A DNA stretch of 64,000 nt, taken from Neisseria weixii. GTDB lineage: Bacteria > Pseudomonadota > Gammaproteobacteria > Burkholderiales > Neisseriaceae. Numbering within the stretch: the stretch's first letter is position 1; the number at the start of each line of letters is the position of its first letter. The position numbers and the translations under genes were made by a program. Location of the stretch: assembly GCF_002327085.1 (NCBI RefSeq), contig NZ_CP023429.1:1054001-1118000 (forward strand), written 5' to 3'. A model generated the notes under the pieces. It had not been told where the DNA came from, searched no databases, and saw only the letters and a list, made by a program, of their open reading frames with translations. Below, one piece after another: positions 9,104-18,112 of this stretch.

Positions 9104-11492
9104 TCCTGCTCCAGATTCAAAAGGTCAGCATCATTTTCCAAGGCGATATTGGTATTGTTCGCCGGGCGAGAGCTGGGCTGGATAATATGTTTGATATTGT
9201 GTTCGGGAATCAGATAACAATAAAACAGACGTTTATTGCTGCCATTGTTGGCAATAGCGCGAAATAGCGCTGTACGCTTACTTCTTTTGTGCAGACGCAA
9301 AGATTCAAAGCCTTTCTGTGCCATAGGCCCAAAACTTTCCGTATCCGATTTATTGAACACGCCACCTGCATAATCCCTAAAAATAACAGGGGAAACCAAC
9401 AGCATACCGTGTTCAATGAAATGAACCGGCGAACCTGATTGATTGGTCGAAATTGATCCATCTGCCAATTCGTTGCCGAGCCAATGGATGAATTGGATAC
9501 CGCGCTGGCGGGCTTCTACCTTTTTTTCTTCGATTGCGGGATAATCTGCTCTTCGTTCTCTGCTTCCGCTTTAAGCTGTTGCTCAGCCATGCTGCTTTCC
9601 AAAATCGTGATTTCTTTCAGGCCTGACTGAACGTCTTCAAGTGTCGGATCAGGGGCAATTTTTACCGGTCTAGGACTTGATTCCGGAGCGGATTGACGTT
9701 CACGGATGATTTCTTGCAATCCTGTTTGAGCAGTATCTGCCTGTGTCAGTTTTTCTATTGGTTGTTTTTTCTGATTTTTCGGACTGCTTGGCGGTTTTTC
9801 TTCGTCAAATACTTCGGCAAATATTTGTGTCAACAAGGTTTTGTTGGATTTTCCTACTGGTTTTCTATTCTTGGGCTCTGTATTTGCAGACTTATTTTGA
9901 TTTTGGATTTTGCCGCCCACCACCTCAGACTGTAATGGAATATCGGTTTTGAGAATTTCAGGTCGCCGTGATTCAGAATTCGACGGCAAAGATTCTGTAG
10001 CCGTACCTCCCTGCTCGATGACGGAATCAGCCTCTTCTTCAGTAATCAAATTGAATTTGGAAAGCAGGCCGTCTATACCTACGACAGTATCTTCATGAGC
10101 CAAGAAGTCTACTTTCGCTTTCTGCTTGGCATCATCTTGCAAATCGGAGGTTTTATGCACGTCTGGAACCGGCTGTTCTATGACGGGGAGGGTTGCCGGT
10201 TTTCCGGTAATAACTTGCAGACTGCCCTTAAATTCCTCAGGAAACGTACCGTCAGGGTAGAGTGTAGTTGCTTTAAAGCATAACACACTGAAATTGGCAG
10301 AAATTCGTTCGCCATCATTGCGGGTAAAGTTGACTTCGATATTGGAAACGGCTCTAAATGGATCTGAGGCAGGTACAATGGCACCGTATTCGTACAGAGT
10401 ATCGAAAATCCGTTGATTATCGGAAGGAAAAGACGGCGCAGCAGGATGGCGATGATTGCGTAGGTATTGACGGACAAAGTCAGGGACATTTTTGGCCATC
10501 ATGTAGATAAAATCACCTTGGCGGAAAAGGTCACCTCCCGCCGTAGTGGCGATACTGAAATGTGCGCCACGGTCAGACAACATCTCCCGTAAGGTTTCCA
10601 TCACGGTTTCAATCAACGGCGTGCGTTTTGCGGAAGTAAAACGTTGACGGCTGCCTGATTTCAAGTCGCGGGAAACGGATACCATATCTGCACGCGTAAT
10701 TACTTCCTGCAGCGGGCTGCCATCTTTTTGTCCGCTCAAATAATTACGCAATTCAATCATCAGGCTTGGGTCGGTTTTGGCAATCCAACGCCGGACATGC
10801 GCGGGCACCAAACTCTGAAAAAACGTCCAGGCGATTTCGGTATGGGCGCGATAGGCCGATCGTGCATCAGGAAAAGTCACACGATAATATGCTTGGTCGC
10901 TGTCTGTCATTGATCCCGCATCAGGCAACCATAGTGTGTGCTCGTGTGTGACTGTGTCAGCATACAGTTCGATGCTGAAACCGGTAATGGTCTTGCCCAC
11001 ATCATGCAATATGGCCGCGCACATAATGCCGTAACGCCATACGGCTGTTTTTTTTGCAATATCTTCGGTTTTTGCATTGGGCGGCCAGGATTGTGAAGTT
11101 GAGGCAATCAGTGCCAGGCAGGCAACGTCAAGCGTATGCTTGACCAGGCCGCCGTCTCCTGCATGGTGGTGTGATTCCGAAGCCGGAAGGCGCTGTACGA
11201 ATTCGATATATTGGTACAAAAAAGGCAGGGCATCTTTCTGCCAGTTTTCATTAGACAGCCCCAGATTGTTTTTAATATTCGCAAGCAGAGGAGACAGATC
11301 CAGTGTACGGACAAGCTGATCTGCATTCAGCACCAAAAACCGATCGCCACTGATACAGGGCATATCGGTTTTTGGTAAATCGTCATCGGCTGATGTATCG
11401 GATTTGTGTTTCAGTAGGTAGATGGCCGATAACGCGCCGGCAGACAGTGAGCCGAGCAGTAGGGTTTCCAGCAGCATAGGATTCCGTGTCAC
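9100..11492 (-). CDS. traI: TraI relaxase, MOBH/TraI_2 type (one frameshift as sequenced)
   Basis: Relaxase that nicks the origin of transfer and pilots the strand through the T4SS. The main frame (11492-9516, GTG start overlapping the upstream stop) has a membrane-anchor-like N-terminus and the TraI_2/HD signature: HHAGDGGLVKHTLD near residue 110 and AAILHDVGK near residue 160. The C-terminal TraI_2_C domain (VHFIEHGMLLVSPVIFRDY in related form) continues in another frame from about 9515 to the stop at 9100. The break falls in a run of seven A (minus strand, just before 9515); eight A would give one protein of about 797 residues reading KKKKVEARQRGIQFIHWLGN. I therefore treat it as one gene with a probable homopolymer error. 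A real mutation would remove the C-terminal domain. Confidence 0.88.
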
Positions 11493-11911
11493 TCACAATA
11501 CAGCAGGGCACGCAGCCATGCTGCAGTTTTACCTGCTTCTTCATGCGGCTGGTCCAGTACAATCAGATTAGGGAGCTTCATCTCGTGACGGCGGATGAAG
11601 CGGGAGAGACTTTCTTGGGTGGAATTCCAAATATCCGGACCGTACTGGGCGCGGAAAAAAAGGATTTCAAAATCCTGCGACAGGGCATGAATCAAGTCGT
11701 CGTCACATGCTGTTGAAGGCAAATCAGCAAGAATCTGTGTCAGCTTTTCGATTAAAAAGGGCGGGGTTTCGCTGCCGTCTTCAAACGTCATCAGTTCCAT
11801 AAAGCCATCGGCACGCCCAATCCAATAAGTCAGCAGGCCGCTCCAGTTGGCATGGAGGTTCTTAAAATTCGAGAGCGCAGCGAATAACGTTCGGATATCG
11901 GTCTCAGTCAT
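11489..11911 (-). CDS. Small conserved tra-region protein of unknown function, first gene of the traI operon
   Basis: About 140 residues, soluble, acidic, no signal peptide or membrane segment. I chose ATG at 11911; a TTG at 11926 would add five residues. No catalytic motif is recognisable. The stop overlaps the traI start (GTGA), giving a coupled order of this gene, traI, traD and DUF4400. The operon is preceded by a 35-bp palindromic element (11978-12012) also found in front of the opposite operon. GGI maps show small unnamed genes here, but I cannot assign one of those names. Confidence 0.7.
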   Translation of the reverse strand: MTETDIRTLFAALSNFKNLHANWSGLLTYWIGRADGFMELMTFEDGSETPPFLIEKLTQILADLPSTACDDDLIHALSQDFEILFFRAQYGPDIWNSTQESLSRFIRRHEMKLPNLIVLDQPHEEAGKTAAWLRALLYCE

Positions 11912-11977
11912 TTTGATCAGTAGCAAGGTTATTAATAGTGAACTTATTCATATATCCAAAAAATCAAGCCTTGTCAA

Positions 11978-12012
11978 AAATCTAAATAAAAAAGTCGAAT
12001 TTATTTAGATTT
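11978..12012 (-). promoter_or_regulatory. 35-bp palindromic element upstream of the traI operon (copy A)
   Basis: AAATCTAAATAAA (11978-11990), a 9-base spacer AAAGTCGAA, then TTTATTTAGATTT. It starts 67 bp upstream of the first gene of the minus-strand operon. Read on the opposite strand, copy B (12331-12365) differs from it at one base of 35. A matched inverted pair, each in front of one of two divergent operons, is best explained as a shared operator or promoter element. Confidence 0.7.
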
Positions 12013-12055
12013 GTCACAAAATGGAATTTTTTCGGTATAATTACTGCCCTTTTAA

Positions 12056-12092
12056 AAACAGCCGCTTACAAATTTTTTGTAAGCGGCTGTTT
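12056..12092. terminator. Strong hairpin in the divergent intergenic region
   Basis: The arms AAACAGCCGCTTACAAA (12056-12072) and TTTGTAAGCGGCTGTTT (12076-12092) form a perfect 17-bp stem with T-rich sequence on both sides, so it can act as an intrinsic terminator either way. Lying between two divergent operons, it has no obvious gene to end, unless it ends a small transcript from the intergenic region or insulates the two promoters. Confidence 0.6.
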
Positions 12093-12108
12093 TCCTTTAA
12101 TCTTTTCC

Positions 12109-12233
12109 TTTACCCATATGGCTTAAAATTTACCCATTAAAGCTTTCAATTACCCTTAAGGCTTTTATAAAAAATACTGTGTGCGGGTTTTGAAGCACAC
12201 AGTATTTTTGGCTTTTGGGTAAGCGCCCTTACC
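12109..12233. repeat. Cluster of TTACC(C) motifs, iteron-like
   Basis: Three imperfect direct repeats of about 20 bp (TTTACCCATATGGCTTAAAA at 12109, a TTTACCCATTAAAGCTTT form at 12129, a TTACCCTTAAGGCTTTTA form at 12150) are followed by an inverted pair, GGGTAA at 12217 and TTACC at 12229 (palindrome GGTAAGCGCCCTTACC). That makes five copies in 125 bp between the divergent transfer operons. Such clusters are typical of sites bound by a relaxosome or repressor protein; this is a candidate oriT-associated or regulatory site, not a proven one. Confidence 0.45.
12170..12209. terminator. Second intergenic hairpin
   Basis: AAAAATACTGTGTGC (12170-12184) and GCACACAGTATTTTT (12195-12209) form a perfect 15-bp stem with a 10-nt loop, followed by T-rich sequence. 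It interrupts the TTACC motif cluster. It may be a terminator or part of an origin-of-transfer structure. Confidence 0.5.
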
Positions 12234-12245
12234 TTTAAAAGTTGC

Positions 12246-12271
12246 TTAATATTCAATATTATGAATATTAA
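12246..12271. repeat. Short perfect inverted repeat
   Basis: TTAATATTCA and TGAATATTAA flank a 6-base loop. It is AT-only apart from two positions, in the same gene-free region, and may be a protein-binding site. Chance is possible in such AT-rich DNA. Confidence 0.35.
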
Positions 12272-12321
12272 ATAATCTCAAAATCAAAGATGTAATTTTT
12301 AATAATACCATAAATTACGCA

Positions 12322-12374
12322 AAAAATGTTAAATCTAAATAAATTCAACTTTTTTATTTAGATTTAACATTTTT
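12322..12374 (+). promoter_or_regulatory. Palindromic element upstream of the ltgX-tra operon (copy B, extended arms)
   Basis: Perfect 22-bp arms (12322-12343 and 12353-12374) surround a 9-base spacer, TTCAACTTT. The inner 35 bp (12331-12365) are, on the reverse strand, the same as copy A at 11978-12012 except for one base in the spacer. The core ends 58 bp before the ltgX start, close to the 67 bp for copy A and its gene. Confidence 0.72.
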
Positions 12375-12422
12375 ATTTTTTTGTATACGAAAATTAACGC
12401 TCGCAAACGAGGCAGCAAAGAC

Positions 12423-12884
12423 ATGAGATTAAGGATCTTATTTTTACGAATCGTTTTGCCAGTAACCGTTTTGTTGATTTCAGGACAAGTTCATGCCCAT
12501 TGCTATCGGGAAGCCGGGCAGCGTTACCGGATAGACCCGACACTCCTGAGAGCCATTGCTTATACGGAAAGCTCGCTGAATCCGGATGTTGAAAGCCATA
12601 CATCGGATATCGGCTTGATGGGCATCAACCGCTCATGGTTGCCGATACTCAAAACAAAATTCGGCTTAAACGAAGCAGATGTATGGAATCCGTGTACCAA
12701 CATCCACATCGGGGCATGGATATTGGCCAATAACTACCGGCAGTTCGGTAAAAACTGGAATGCGGTCGGTGCCTATAACGCGGCATGCAAAAAACTGAAA
12801 GGTTATGAATGCCAAAAAGCCCGTACTGCCTATAGCAATAAGGTATATCGAAATTGGGAACGATTAAAAAATCAGCCGTTTTAG
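12423..12884 (+). CDS. ltgX: LtgX lytic transglycosylase (T4SS-specific, SLT domain)
   Basis: Periplasmic enzyme that cleaves the peptidoglycan glycan strand so the secretion apparatus can cross the wall. I chose ATG at 12423, which gives 153 residues with a signal peptide (ILFLRIVLPVTVLLISG, cut near VHAHC). The SLT domain follows: YRIDPTLLRAIAYTESSLNP with the catalytic Glu in TESS, then GLMGINRSW and the ending NWNAVGAYNAACKK. It is the first gene of the plus-strand operon and overlaps the next gene by 31 bp. In the GGI the same gene type stands at the head of the tra cluster. Confidence 0.88.
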   Translation: MRLRILFLRIVLPVTVLLISGQVHAHCYREAGQRYRIDPTLLRAIAYTESSLNPDVESHTSDIGLMGINRSWLPILKTKFGLNEADVWNPCTNIHIGAWILANNYRQFGKNWNAVGAYNAACKKLKGYECQKARTAYSNKVYRNWERLKNQPF

Positions 12885-13390
12885 CAGCCTCTCTGTTTGG
12901 TCTCTCTGCCTGTGCGGTTTTTCCTCAGGCGGAGGAGAATATGTCTATCGAAGACAATCAGCTGACGGAATATACAGTAAAGCAGAACGATATCGGTGAG
13001 TATGTATTTTGTAAAAATAACGACTGTCCCGCTTGGGAACGCAAAGAGTTGGCTGATGTTCCATTTTCAGACGGCCTGCCCGAATTGCGTGACGAGCAGT
13101 CGGTGAGGGTGTTTTTCAATTTAGGCAGTGCCAAGCTCGGTGCAGAAGCGCGGGGAACGTTGCAAAACGTCCTGCCTAAATTGCAAAACACCAACATTAT
13201 TTACTTACGTGGCTGGGCGGACAGTATTGGCGGTAAAAATACCAAAATCAACCGCCGCCTGGCCAAACAACGTGCGGAGGCCATCCGGACATGGCTTCGT
13301 CAAAACGGTGTCACAGTACATATCAGCACGGCATCGAATCCTGCCTGCTGCAACCGGGATGACACCCGTACGGTAGTCATTACCTGGTAA
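12854..13390 (+). CDS. OmpA-domain lipoprotein of the transfer cluster
   Basis: Predicted lipoprotein of 178 residues from a TTG start at 12854. A short hydrophobic leader ends in the lipobox LSAC (Cys at about residue 20). The second half resembles an OmpA C-terminal peptidoglycan-binding domain: VRVFFNLGSAKLGAEARGTL, then YLRGWADSIGG and RRLAKQRAEAIRTWL. This would anchor the outer membrane or the T4SS to the wall. It lies between ltgX and traA, and the overlap with ltgX suggests coupled translation. I do not recognise a standard symbol. Confidence 0.75.
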   Translation: MGTIKKSAVLAASLFGLSACAVFPQAEENMSIEDNQLTEYTVKQNDIGEYVFCKNNDCPAWERKELADVPFSDGLPELRDEQSVRVFFNLGSAKLGAEARGTLQNVLPKLQNTNIIYLRGWADSIGGKNTKINRRLAKQRAEAIRTWLRQNGVTVHISTASNPACCNRDDTRTVVITW

Positions 13391-13446
13391 AAGAATGATC
13401 GGACGCAATAGTCGGGCGTTATCGACTGATTTTGTGAGTATTTAAA

Positions 13447-13754
13447 ATGAAAGTTAAAAAATTCTTTTTGAATCAGCAGCAAAAAGTGGTAGCAGTTTTT
13501 TTGCAATGGGTGTACTGGCTTCAAACGCAATGGCTGCACAAACCGGCCAAGAGTTCAACGGTATTTCTACCATGTTGTCCGGCTGGTCAACCGGCGGCCT
13601 CGGTCTGACCTTGGCGTTGGCTGCATTCATCATCGGCCTGGCAGTCGGCATGATGAAACAAACCATTATGCCGGCAGTTGTCGGCATCGGCGTGGCTTTG
13701 GCGGCAACACTCGGCCCGGGCATTATCCAAGCCATGTTCACCGCAGTAATCTAA
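13447..13754 (+). CDS. traA: TraA conjugative pilin (one frameshift as sequenced)
   Basis: Precursor of the pilus subunit. ATG at 13447 opens MKVKKFFLNQQQKVVAV, a long pilin leader. The frame then breaks in a run of seven T (13496-13502); eight T give AVFFAMGVLASNAMA, a complete leader with a peptidase site after AMA, joined to AQTGQEFNGIS. The mature part has two hydrophobic helices (GLGLTLALAAFIIGLAVGM and MPAVVGIGVALAATLGPGII), the normal TraA/VirB2 architecture. The corrected length is about 102 residues. It heads the traA-L-E-K-B series. A probable pilin peptidase is encoded at 21299. Confidence 0.85.
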
Positions 13755-13788
13755 TCTGAATCATTTCAGGGCAATAGAAAGAAAAGAT

Positions 13789-14069
13789 ATGTTGGATTGT
13801 CGGTACCGGTTTCCATTGATGACCCTAAAAAGGCACTGATTTGGGATTTGGACGTTTTTCTGATTTTCATGTCCGGTATCGGTATCGGCATCATTTCCCG
13901 ACATTTCATCCTTTCTATTGCCCTGTTTTCTTTTTTAGCCTGGCGTTGGGGTAAGCTGAAATCAGGCAAACATCAGTGGTATTTCCTCCATATTTTGTAT
14001 TGGTATTTACCAATACAGGAGAAAAACAGACGTATCCCTGACACCCACCAGCGTGAGTTTTTAAAATGA
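13789..14069 (+). CDS. traL: TraL pilus assembly protein (start region probably frameshifted)
   Basis: Small inner-membrane protein of the F-type system. The clear part begins with LSVPVSIDDPKKALIWDLD (from 13797) and contains the family pattern VFLIFMSGIGIGIIS with a second hydrophobic stretch, FILSIALFSFLAWRWGKLK. A natural ATG at 13789 (ATG TTG GAT) is out of frame by one base; one extra base (for example GATTTG for GATTG) would join it to the rest. The only in-frame start as sequenced is TTG at 13797. The stop overlaps traE by four bases (ATGA). Confidence 0.82.
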
Positions 14070-14731
14070 AATCAGAAAATCTGCTCAATGAATTAAGTGC
14101 ACGTACAGGCATTAAAAACATCATCTGGATGTTCCTTGCCTTATCGGTACTGACCAATTGTCTACTGGCCTTCGTTCTCGCGACGAAAGGCACCATCGTA
14201 CAAAACACCTTAACGCCTCCGGAAATCCGGAAGACCATGTCTGTCTCCAATGTTGCTTTTTCCAAGGAATATTTGGAGGAGATGGCTCCCTACATGGCTT
14301 ATCTGCTCTTGAACAGTACGCCTCAAACCGTTGACTATCAAAACAGCAAGCTCTTGTTCTATACCGACTATCAATATAAAGATGCGCTGGAAAAAGAACT
14401 GAAAGTCAATGCCATCTGGCTTAAGCGCCATAATGCCAGCACTCACTTCACTCCGGTTTCCGCAGCAGCGGACACCAATGACAATACTGTGAATTTAAAA
14501 GGAAAATTTGAAGTTAAGAAAAGCAACCGTATTGTCGAGACACGTGACCGGGAATTTATCATTAAATTCAAAAATAACAACGGCACCATCGTGTTGATCG
14601 GCATTGACGAGATTTTCAGCCAAAAGCAAAAAGAAAATCCGCTCAATGCGCCTGAAACCAAAGAACTGATTGAAGAAACCGTCACCATTACCAATACGGT
14701 TTCTGATTTTAAAGGTGGCAGTAATGAATAA
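14066..14731 (+). CDS. traE: TraE, VirB8-like inner-membrane scaffold
   Basis: Bitopic inner-membrane protein of 221 residues, part of the channel base. One N-terminal membrane segment (IIWMFLALSVLTNCLLAFVLA, residues about 19-40) is followed by a periplasmic VirB8-like domain, including SVSNVAFSKEYLEEMAPYMA. It lies between traL (4-bp overlap) and traK (8-bp overlap), the invariant F-type order. Confidence 0.92.
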   Translation: MKSENLLNELSARTGIKNIIWMFLALSVLTNCLLAFVLATKGTIVQNTLTPPEIRKTMSVSNVAFSKEYLEEMAPYMAYLLLNSTPQTVDYQNSKLLFYTDYQYKDALEKELKVNAIWLKRHNASTHFTPVSAAADTNDNTVNLKGKFEVKKSNRIVETRDREFIIKFKNNNGTIVLIGIDEIFSQKQKENPLNAPETKELIEETVTITNTVSDFKGGSNE

Positions 14732-15449
14732 ATTCACCCTGATTTTAACAGCCTTGGCGATCCCGTCTTTTGCACTAGCAGAACAGCGTATCCCGGCAAC
14801 CGAGCAGATTCCGCATGTCGTAGCGGTATCCAAGCGTGATTTAAGCCGCATTGCAATCGAAGGCGGCCGGATTGCCTCGTGGAAATTCATGGATGGCGAT
14901 CTGGACATCCAAAAAGACCAGCGTACCGGCCAACTGTTTGTCCGCAGTCTGATCGGCCGACCGACCAATCTTTATATCATCAGCGAAGAGGGCAAAACCT
15001 ATCTGTTGGTTTTGAAACCGTCTGCCAAACACGGGGACAGCATCATCATCGATGAAGCAAATTCAAAACGCAGTGAGGCTGTCTTGCTCGCTTCTCAAAG
15101 CGGTCCTATGCCGGTCACCACCAATTCCAGCGAATATGTACGTGCCATCAAGCAGTTAATGACCTCCATCATGAATGGCCATGGTGCAGACATGGGGATG
15201 CGCCGCAGTCAGACCTACCGCACCATTCCGTTATGGAAAAACACGGTATTTGTCCAAACCGGTCAATATACGGCTGCAGATATGCAGGCCTACAGTTATG
15301 CATTGACCAATACCGGCGCATCCGCGATGGAAATTAAAGAACAGGAATTTTACCGTCCCGGTGTTTATGCAGTTGCGGCCAAAAAGCATGTTTTGCAGCC
15401 GGGTGAGATGACTGAGGTTTACGTCATCGCGAAACTGGGAGGGGATTGA
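14724..15449 (+). CDS. traK: TraK, VirB9-like secretin-type channel protein
   Basis: Periplasmic/outer-membrane core component that contacts TraV and TraB. From the ATG at 14724 it has 241 residues with a signal peptide cut near FALAEQ. The body matches TraK: VSKRDLSRIAIEGGRI near residue 34 and the C-terminal VAAKKHVLQPGEMTEVYVI. An upstream in-frame start would lack a signal peptide at the N-terminus, so 14724 is preferred. The stop overlaps the traB start (TGATG). Confidence 0.92.
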   Translation: MNKFTLILTALAIPSFALAEQRIPATEQIPHVVAVSKRDLSRIAIEGGRIASWKFMDGDLDIQKDQRTGQLFVRSLIGRPTNLYIISEEGKTYLLVLKPSAKHGDSIIIDEANSKRSEAVLLASQSGPMPVTTNSSEYVRAIKQLMTSIMNGHGADMGMRRSQTYRTIPLWKNTVFVQTGQYTAADMQAYSYALTNTGASAMEIKEQEFYRPGVYAVAAKKHVLQPGEMTEVYVIAKLGGD

Positions 15450-16786
15450 TGCGCGTCAATATCAAAAAACCCAAATTAACCCAGGCCAGAAAACGACAGT
15501 TGGCCATTGCCGGACTGTCAGCATCCGTTCTGGCGGGCATCGTCGGCAGTGCCGTTTACGTAATTCAATCCGGCAAAGCCGCAAACCAAGCCAGGTTGCA
15601 ACAGCAGACCAAGCAGCAAATCACGGCTACAGGATTTGCCAGTCCTCAAACCGGCATCGGCGAAAACTCGCTCTGGATGGCGGAAGAGGGAGCCAAAGTT
15701 ACCGATATGGAACGCAAAATCAGCGAGCTGGAATTAAAACTGGCCCGTCAAGAAGAGGCAAAACAGAACCAACAAAGCAATGCCGGTGGTGCAGCCAACG
15801 GGCCCGACGGCTTGGGCAAGCCCGGCAGCATCAGCGGCTTGGGCAATAACGGCCAGTTACCGCCTCCCCCGCCAGCCGGAACACTGCCATCGGGCACGCA
15901 AACAGCAGGAATCCCGGGCAATACACCTACCGAACGGAAAATCGTTTCCGGCAATATGAATGACCCAGAGCCGGATGCTGCAGGTTCAACCGGCGCGGCG
16001 GTTGTTGCCGGACAGGTCAACTCTTCAGGCAACCGCGTATCTGAAAACATGCGTGAAGCAGAGTGGGTGCAGTTCAAGACACCCCGCAAGAACATCGAAA
16101 CAGTAGAGGACGGCGGCAACAACACCGTCAGTCGAGGCAAGTTTCGGGCGCGAGACTCCTATATACCCAGCGGTACCTTTTTCCGATCTGTGCTGCTGGG
16201 CGGAGTGGATGCGCCCACCGGGGGTGAAGCACAAAATGCCAGCCCCCACCCCGTTTTAATGCGCGTGACCGATTTCGCGCAATTACCGAACCGCTTCAAA
16301 TACAACTTCCGCGAATGCTTTATTACCGGGCAAGCTTACGGCGATATCTCAGCCGAACGCGCCTATATCCGCCTGGATAAATTGAGCTGCGTCGGCACAG
16401 ATGGACGCGCAATCGATATGCCGGTGAAAGGTTATGTAGCGGGTGAAGACGGCAAAACAGGTGTTCGCGGTAACTTGGTAACCAAACAGGGGCAAGTGTT
16501 GGCCAATGCACTGTTCGCAGGCGTACTCAGCGGCCTGGGACAGGGTGTTTCCGATGCCTTCAAGGTCACCAGTGATACGGCCTTCGGCTCCACGACCTCG
16601 GTACGCGGTAGCGACCAATACAAAGCAGGTGTGGCCAGCGGTTTGGGCAATGCCGCCGACCGTCTGGCCCAATACTACATCAAGTTGGCGGATAAGGTAT
16701 TTCCCGTAGTGGAAGTCAATGCAGGACGTGAAGTGGATGTCGTTTTGACCCAAGGCATCGAAATCGACACGAGTGAAACCAAATAA
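15449..16786 (+). CDS. traB: TraB, VirB10-like channel protein
   Basis: Spans the envelope from inner membrane to outer-membrane core and couples ATPase state to channel opening. It has 445 residues from ATG 15449 (strong GGAGGGG upstream). It contains an N-terminal cytoplasmic tail, one membrane segment (LAIAGLSASVLAGIVGSAVYV), a coiled coil (VTDMERKISELELKLARQEE), a Pro/Gly-rich linker (QLPPPPPAGTLPSG) and a VirB10-like beta domain (YIPSGTFFRSVLLGGVDAPT, NRFKYNFRECFITGQAYGD). This is the full TraB architecture. Confidence 0.93.
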   Translation: MRVNIKKPKLTQARKRQLAIAGLSASVLAGIVGSAVYVIQSGKAANQARLQQQTKQQITATGFASPQTGIGENSLWMAEEGAKVTDMERKISELELKLARQEEAKQNQQSNAGGAANGPDGLGKPGSISGLGNNGQLPPPPPAGTLPSGTQTAGIPGNTPTERKIVSGNMNDPEPDAAGSTGAAVVAGQVNSSGNRVSENMREAEWVQFKTPRKNIETVEDGGNNTVSRGKFRARDSYIPSGTFFRSVLLGGVDAPTGGEAQNASPHPVLMRVTDFAQLPNRFKYNFRECFITGQAYGDISAERAYIRLDKLSCVGTDGRAIDMPVKGYVAGEDGKTGVRGNLVTKQGQVLANALFAGVLSGLGQGVSDAFKVTSDTAFGSTTSVRGSDQYKAGVASGLGNAADRLAQYYIKLADKVFPVVEVNAGREVDVVLTQGIEIDTSETK

Positions 16787-16796
16787 AGGTGTGAAT

Positions 16797-17519
16797 ATGA
16801 TGGATTTTCTTCTGAAAAAAGTGATGTTTATAGGGTTGGCGTCTTTGTTTGCCCAGTTGGTTCACGCAGATGCCGGAGCTGTCGGGAACAGATTGCGGGA
16901 GCTGTATCCGAATACTTCGTTCAAGTCGGTCAAACCGACACCGATGGCCTCCATTTACGAAGTAACGATGGGCGACAACATTGCCTATGTTCAGGAAAAC
17001 GGCCGCTATTTTATTTTTGGCGCACTGTACGACATGCAGGCTCAGAAAGATTTGACCGAGCTTTCGCGTGCAGCGGTAACACAGCAGGCTTATGCCGATC
17101 TGCCGTTTAAAAACGCCATCAAGATTACCAAGGGCAACGGCGGTAAAGGGAAGCGCGAGTTTGTTATTTTTTCCGATCCGGATTGCCCGTTCTGCCGCCG
17201 TCTTGAAGAGACCTTGGCAGGCATGACTGATTACACGGTCTACGTTTTCCTGTTCCCGATTAAGTCTTTGCATCCTGAAGCAGTTGCCAAGGCAGAGCAT
17301 ATTTGGTGCGCCAAGGACAAGAAAAAAGCCTGGCACGATTATGTTCTGCTGAATCAGGAACCTGCAGTCAAAACCTGTAAAAACCCGGTTGCAGACAATA
17401 TTGCGTTGGCCGACCGTCTGAAGATACGCGGTACCCCGACCATGATTCACAAGGACGGCCGCCGAACATCGGGGGCCATGCCGCGTGCCCAATTTGAAAA
17501 ATGGTTGAACGGAGGTTGA
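16797..17519 (+). CDS. dsbC: DsbC-like periplasmic disulfide isomerase
   Basis: Thiol:disulfide isomerase that probably folds the Cys-rich TraV, TraU, TraN and TraH. It has 240 residues from ATG 16797, with a signal peptide cut near LVHADA. A DsbC-type dimerisation domain precedes a thioredoxin fold with active site DPDCPFCRRLEE (CPFC) and the cis-Pro segment IRGTPTMI. dsbC between traB and traV is a hallmark of the GGI and SXT-like clusters. Confidence 0.93.
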   Translation: MMDFLLKKVMFIGLASLFAQLVHADAGAVGNRLRELYPNTSFKSVKPTPMASIYEVTMGDNIAYVQENGRYFIFGALYDMQAQKDLTELSRAAVTQQAYADLPFKNAIKITKGNGGKGKREFVIFSDPDCPFCRRLEETLAGMTDYTVYVFLFPIKSLHPEAVAKAEHIWCAKDKKKAWHDYVLLNQEPAVKTCKNPVADNIALADRLKIRGTPTMIHKDGRRTSGAMPRAQFEKWLNGG

Positions 17520-17521
17520 AT

Positions 17522-18100
17522 ATGAAGCACATCGTATTGGCCGGCCTTTTATTTGCCTTGGGCGGCTGTTCAACCCTCTCCATGTCCGGGTACGGTGGAA
17601 CGGAACAATTCCGCTGTAGTAACGATTTCGGGCAGAGCGGCGAACCGTACTGCAATTCCATTTCAGAAAACTACGATGCCTCAATAGCCGGCCTGCTTAA
17701 CAATACCGATATGGCCAAACGGGCAGGGCAACCCTACAGCGAACAGGGTGTACGAACCCTGATGAACACGCCCGGATACGCTTCAGGCACGCCGGTTCGT
17801 TCTCAAAACGAGATTGCCCGGATTTGGATTGCCCCGTATTTGGATTCAGACGGCGACTTGGTCGATCAAAACTTCACTTATGTGGTACTCAATCAGGGTA
17901 AATGGCTGATTGAACACAACCAGCAAAACATTATGGACGAATACCGTCCGGTTCGGTTGCTGGGCGGCCGTCCCGAAGCTCAGAAAAATACCGGCAATAC
18001 TGCCGGCAACGGTACAACAGGAAACGACAGGGTGCCGGATGTCGGTGTCAGCCTGAATCTGAAAGACTTAGGCGGAGCGACACCCGCAGCCAATCAGTAG
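17522..18100 (+). CDS. traV: TraV outer-membrane lipoprotein (VirB7-like)
   Basis: Lipoprotein that anchors the TraK/TraB core in the outer membrane. The ATG at 17522 gives a short leader with lipobox ALGGC (Cys at residue 17) followed by STLSMSGYGG. The TraV pattern continues with FRCSNDFGQSGEPYCNSISE, two Cys that may form a disulfide. It has 192 residues and lies directly behind dsbC, ahead of traC. Confidence 0.88.
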   Translation: MKHIVLAGLLFALGGCSTLSMSGYGGTEQFRCSNDFGQSGEPYCNSISENYDASIAGLLNNTDMAKRAGQPYSEQGVRTLMNTPGYASGTPVRSQNEIARIWIAPYLDSDGDLVDQNFTYVVLNQGKWLIEHNQQNIMDEYRPVRLLGGRPEAQKNTGNTAGNGTTGNDRVPDVGVSLNLKDLGGATPAANQ

Positions 18101-18112
18101 AAAGGTTACAAA

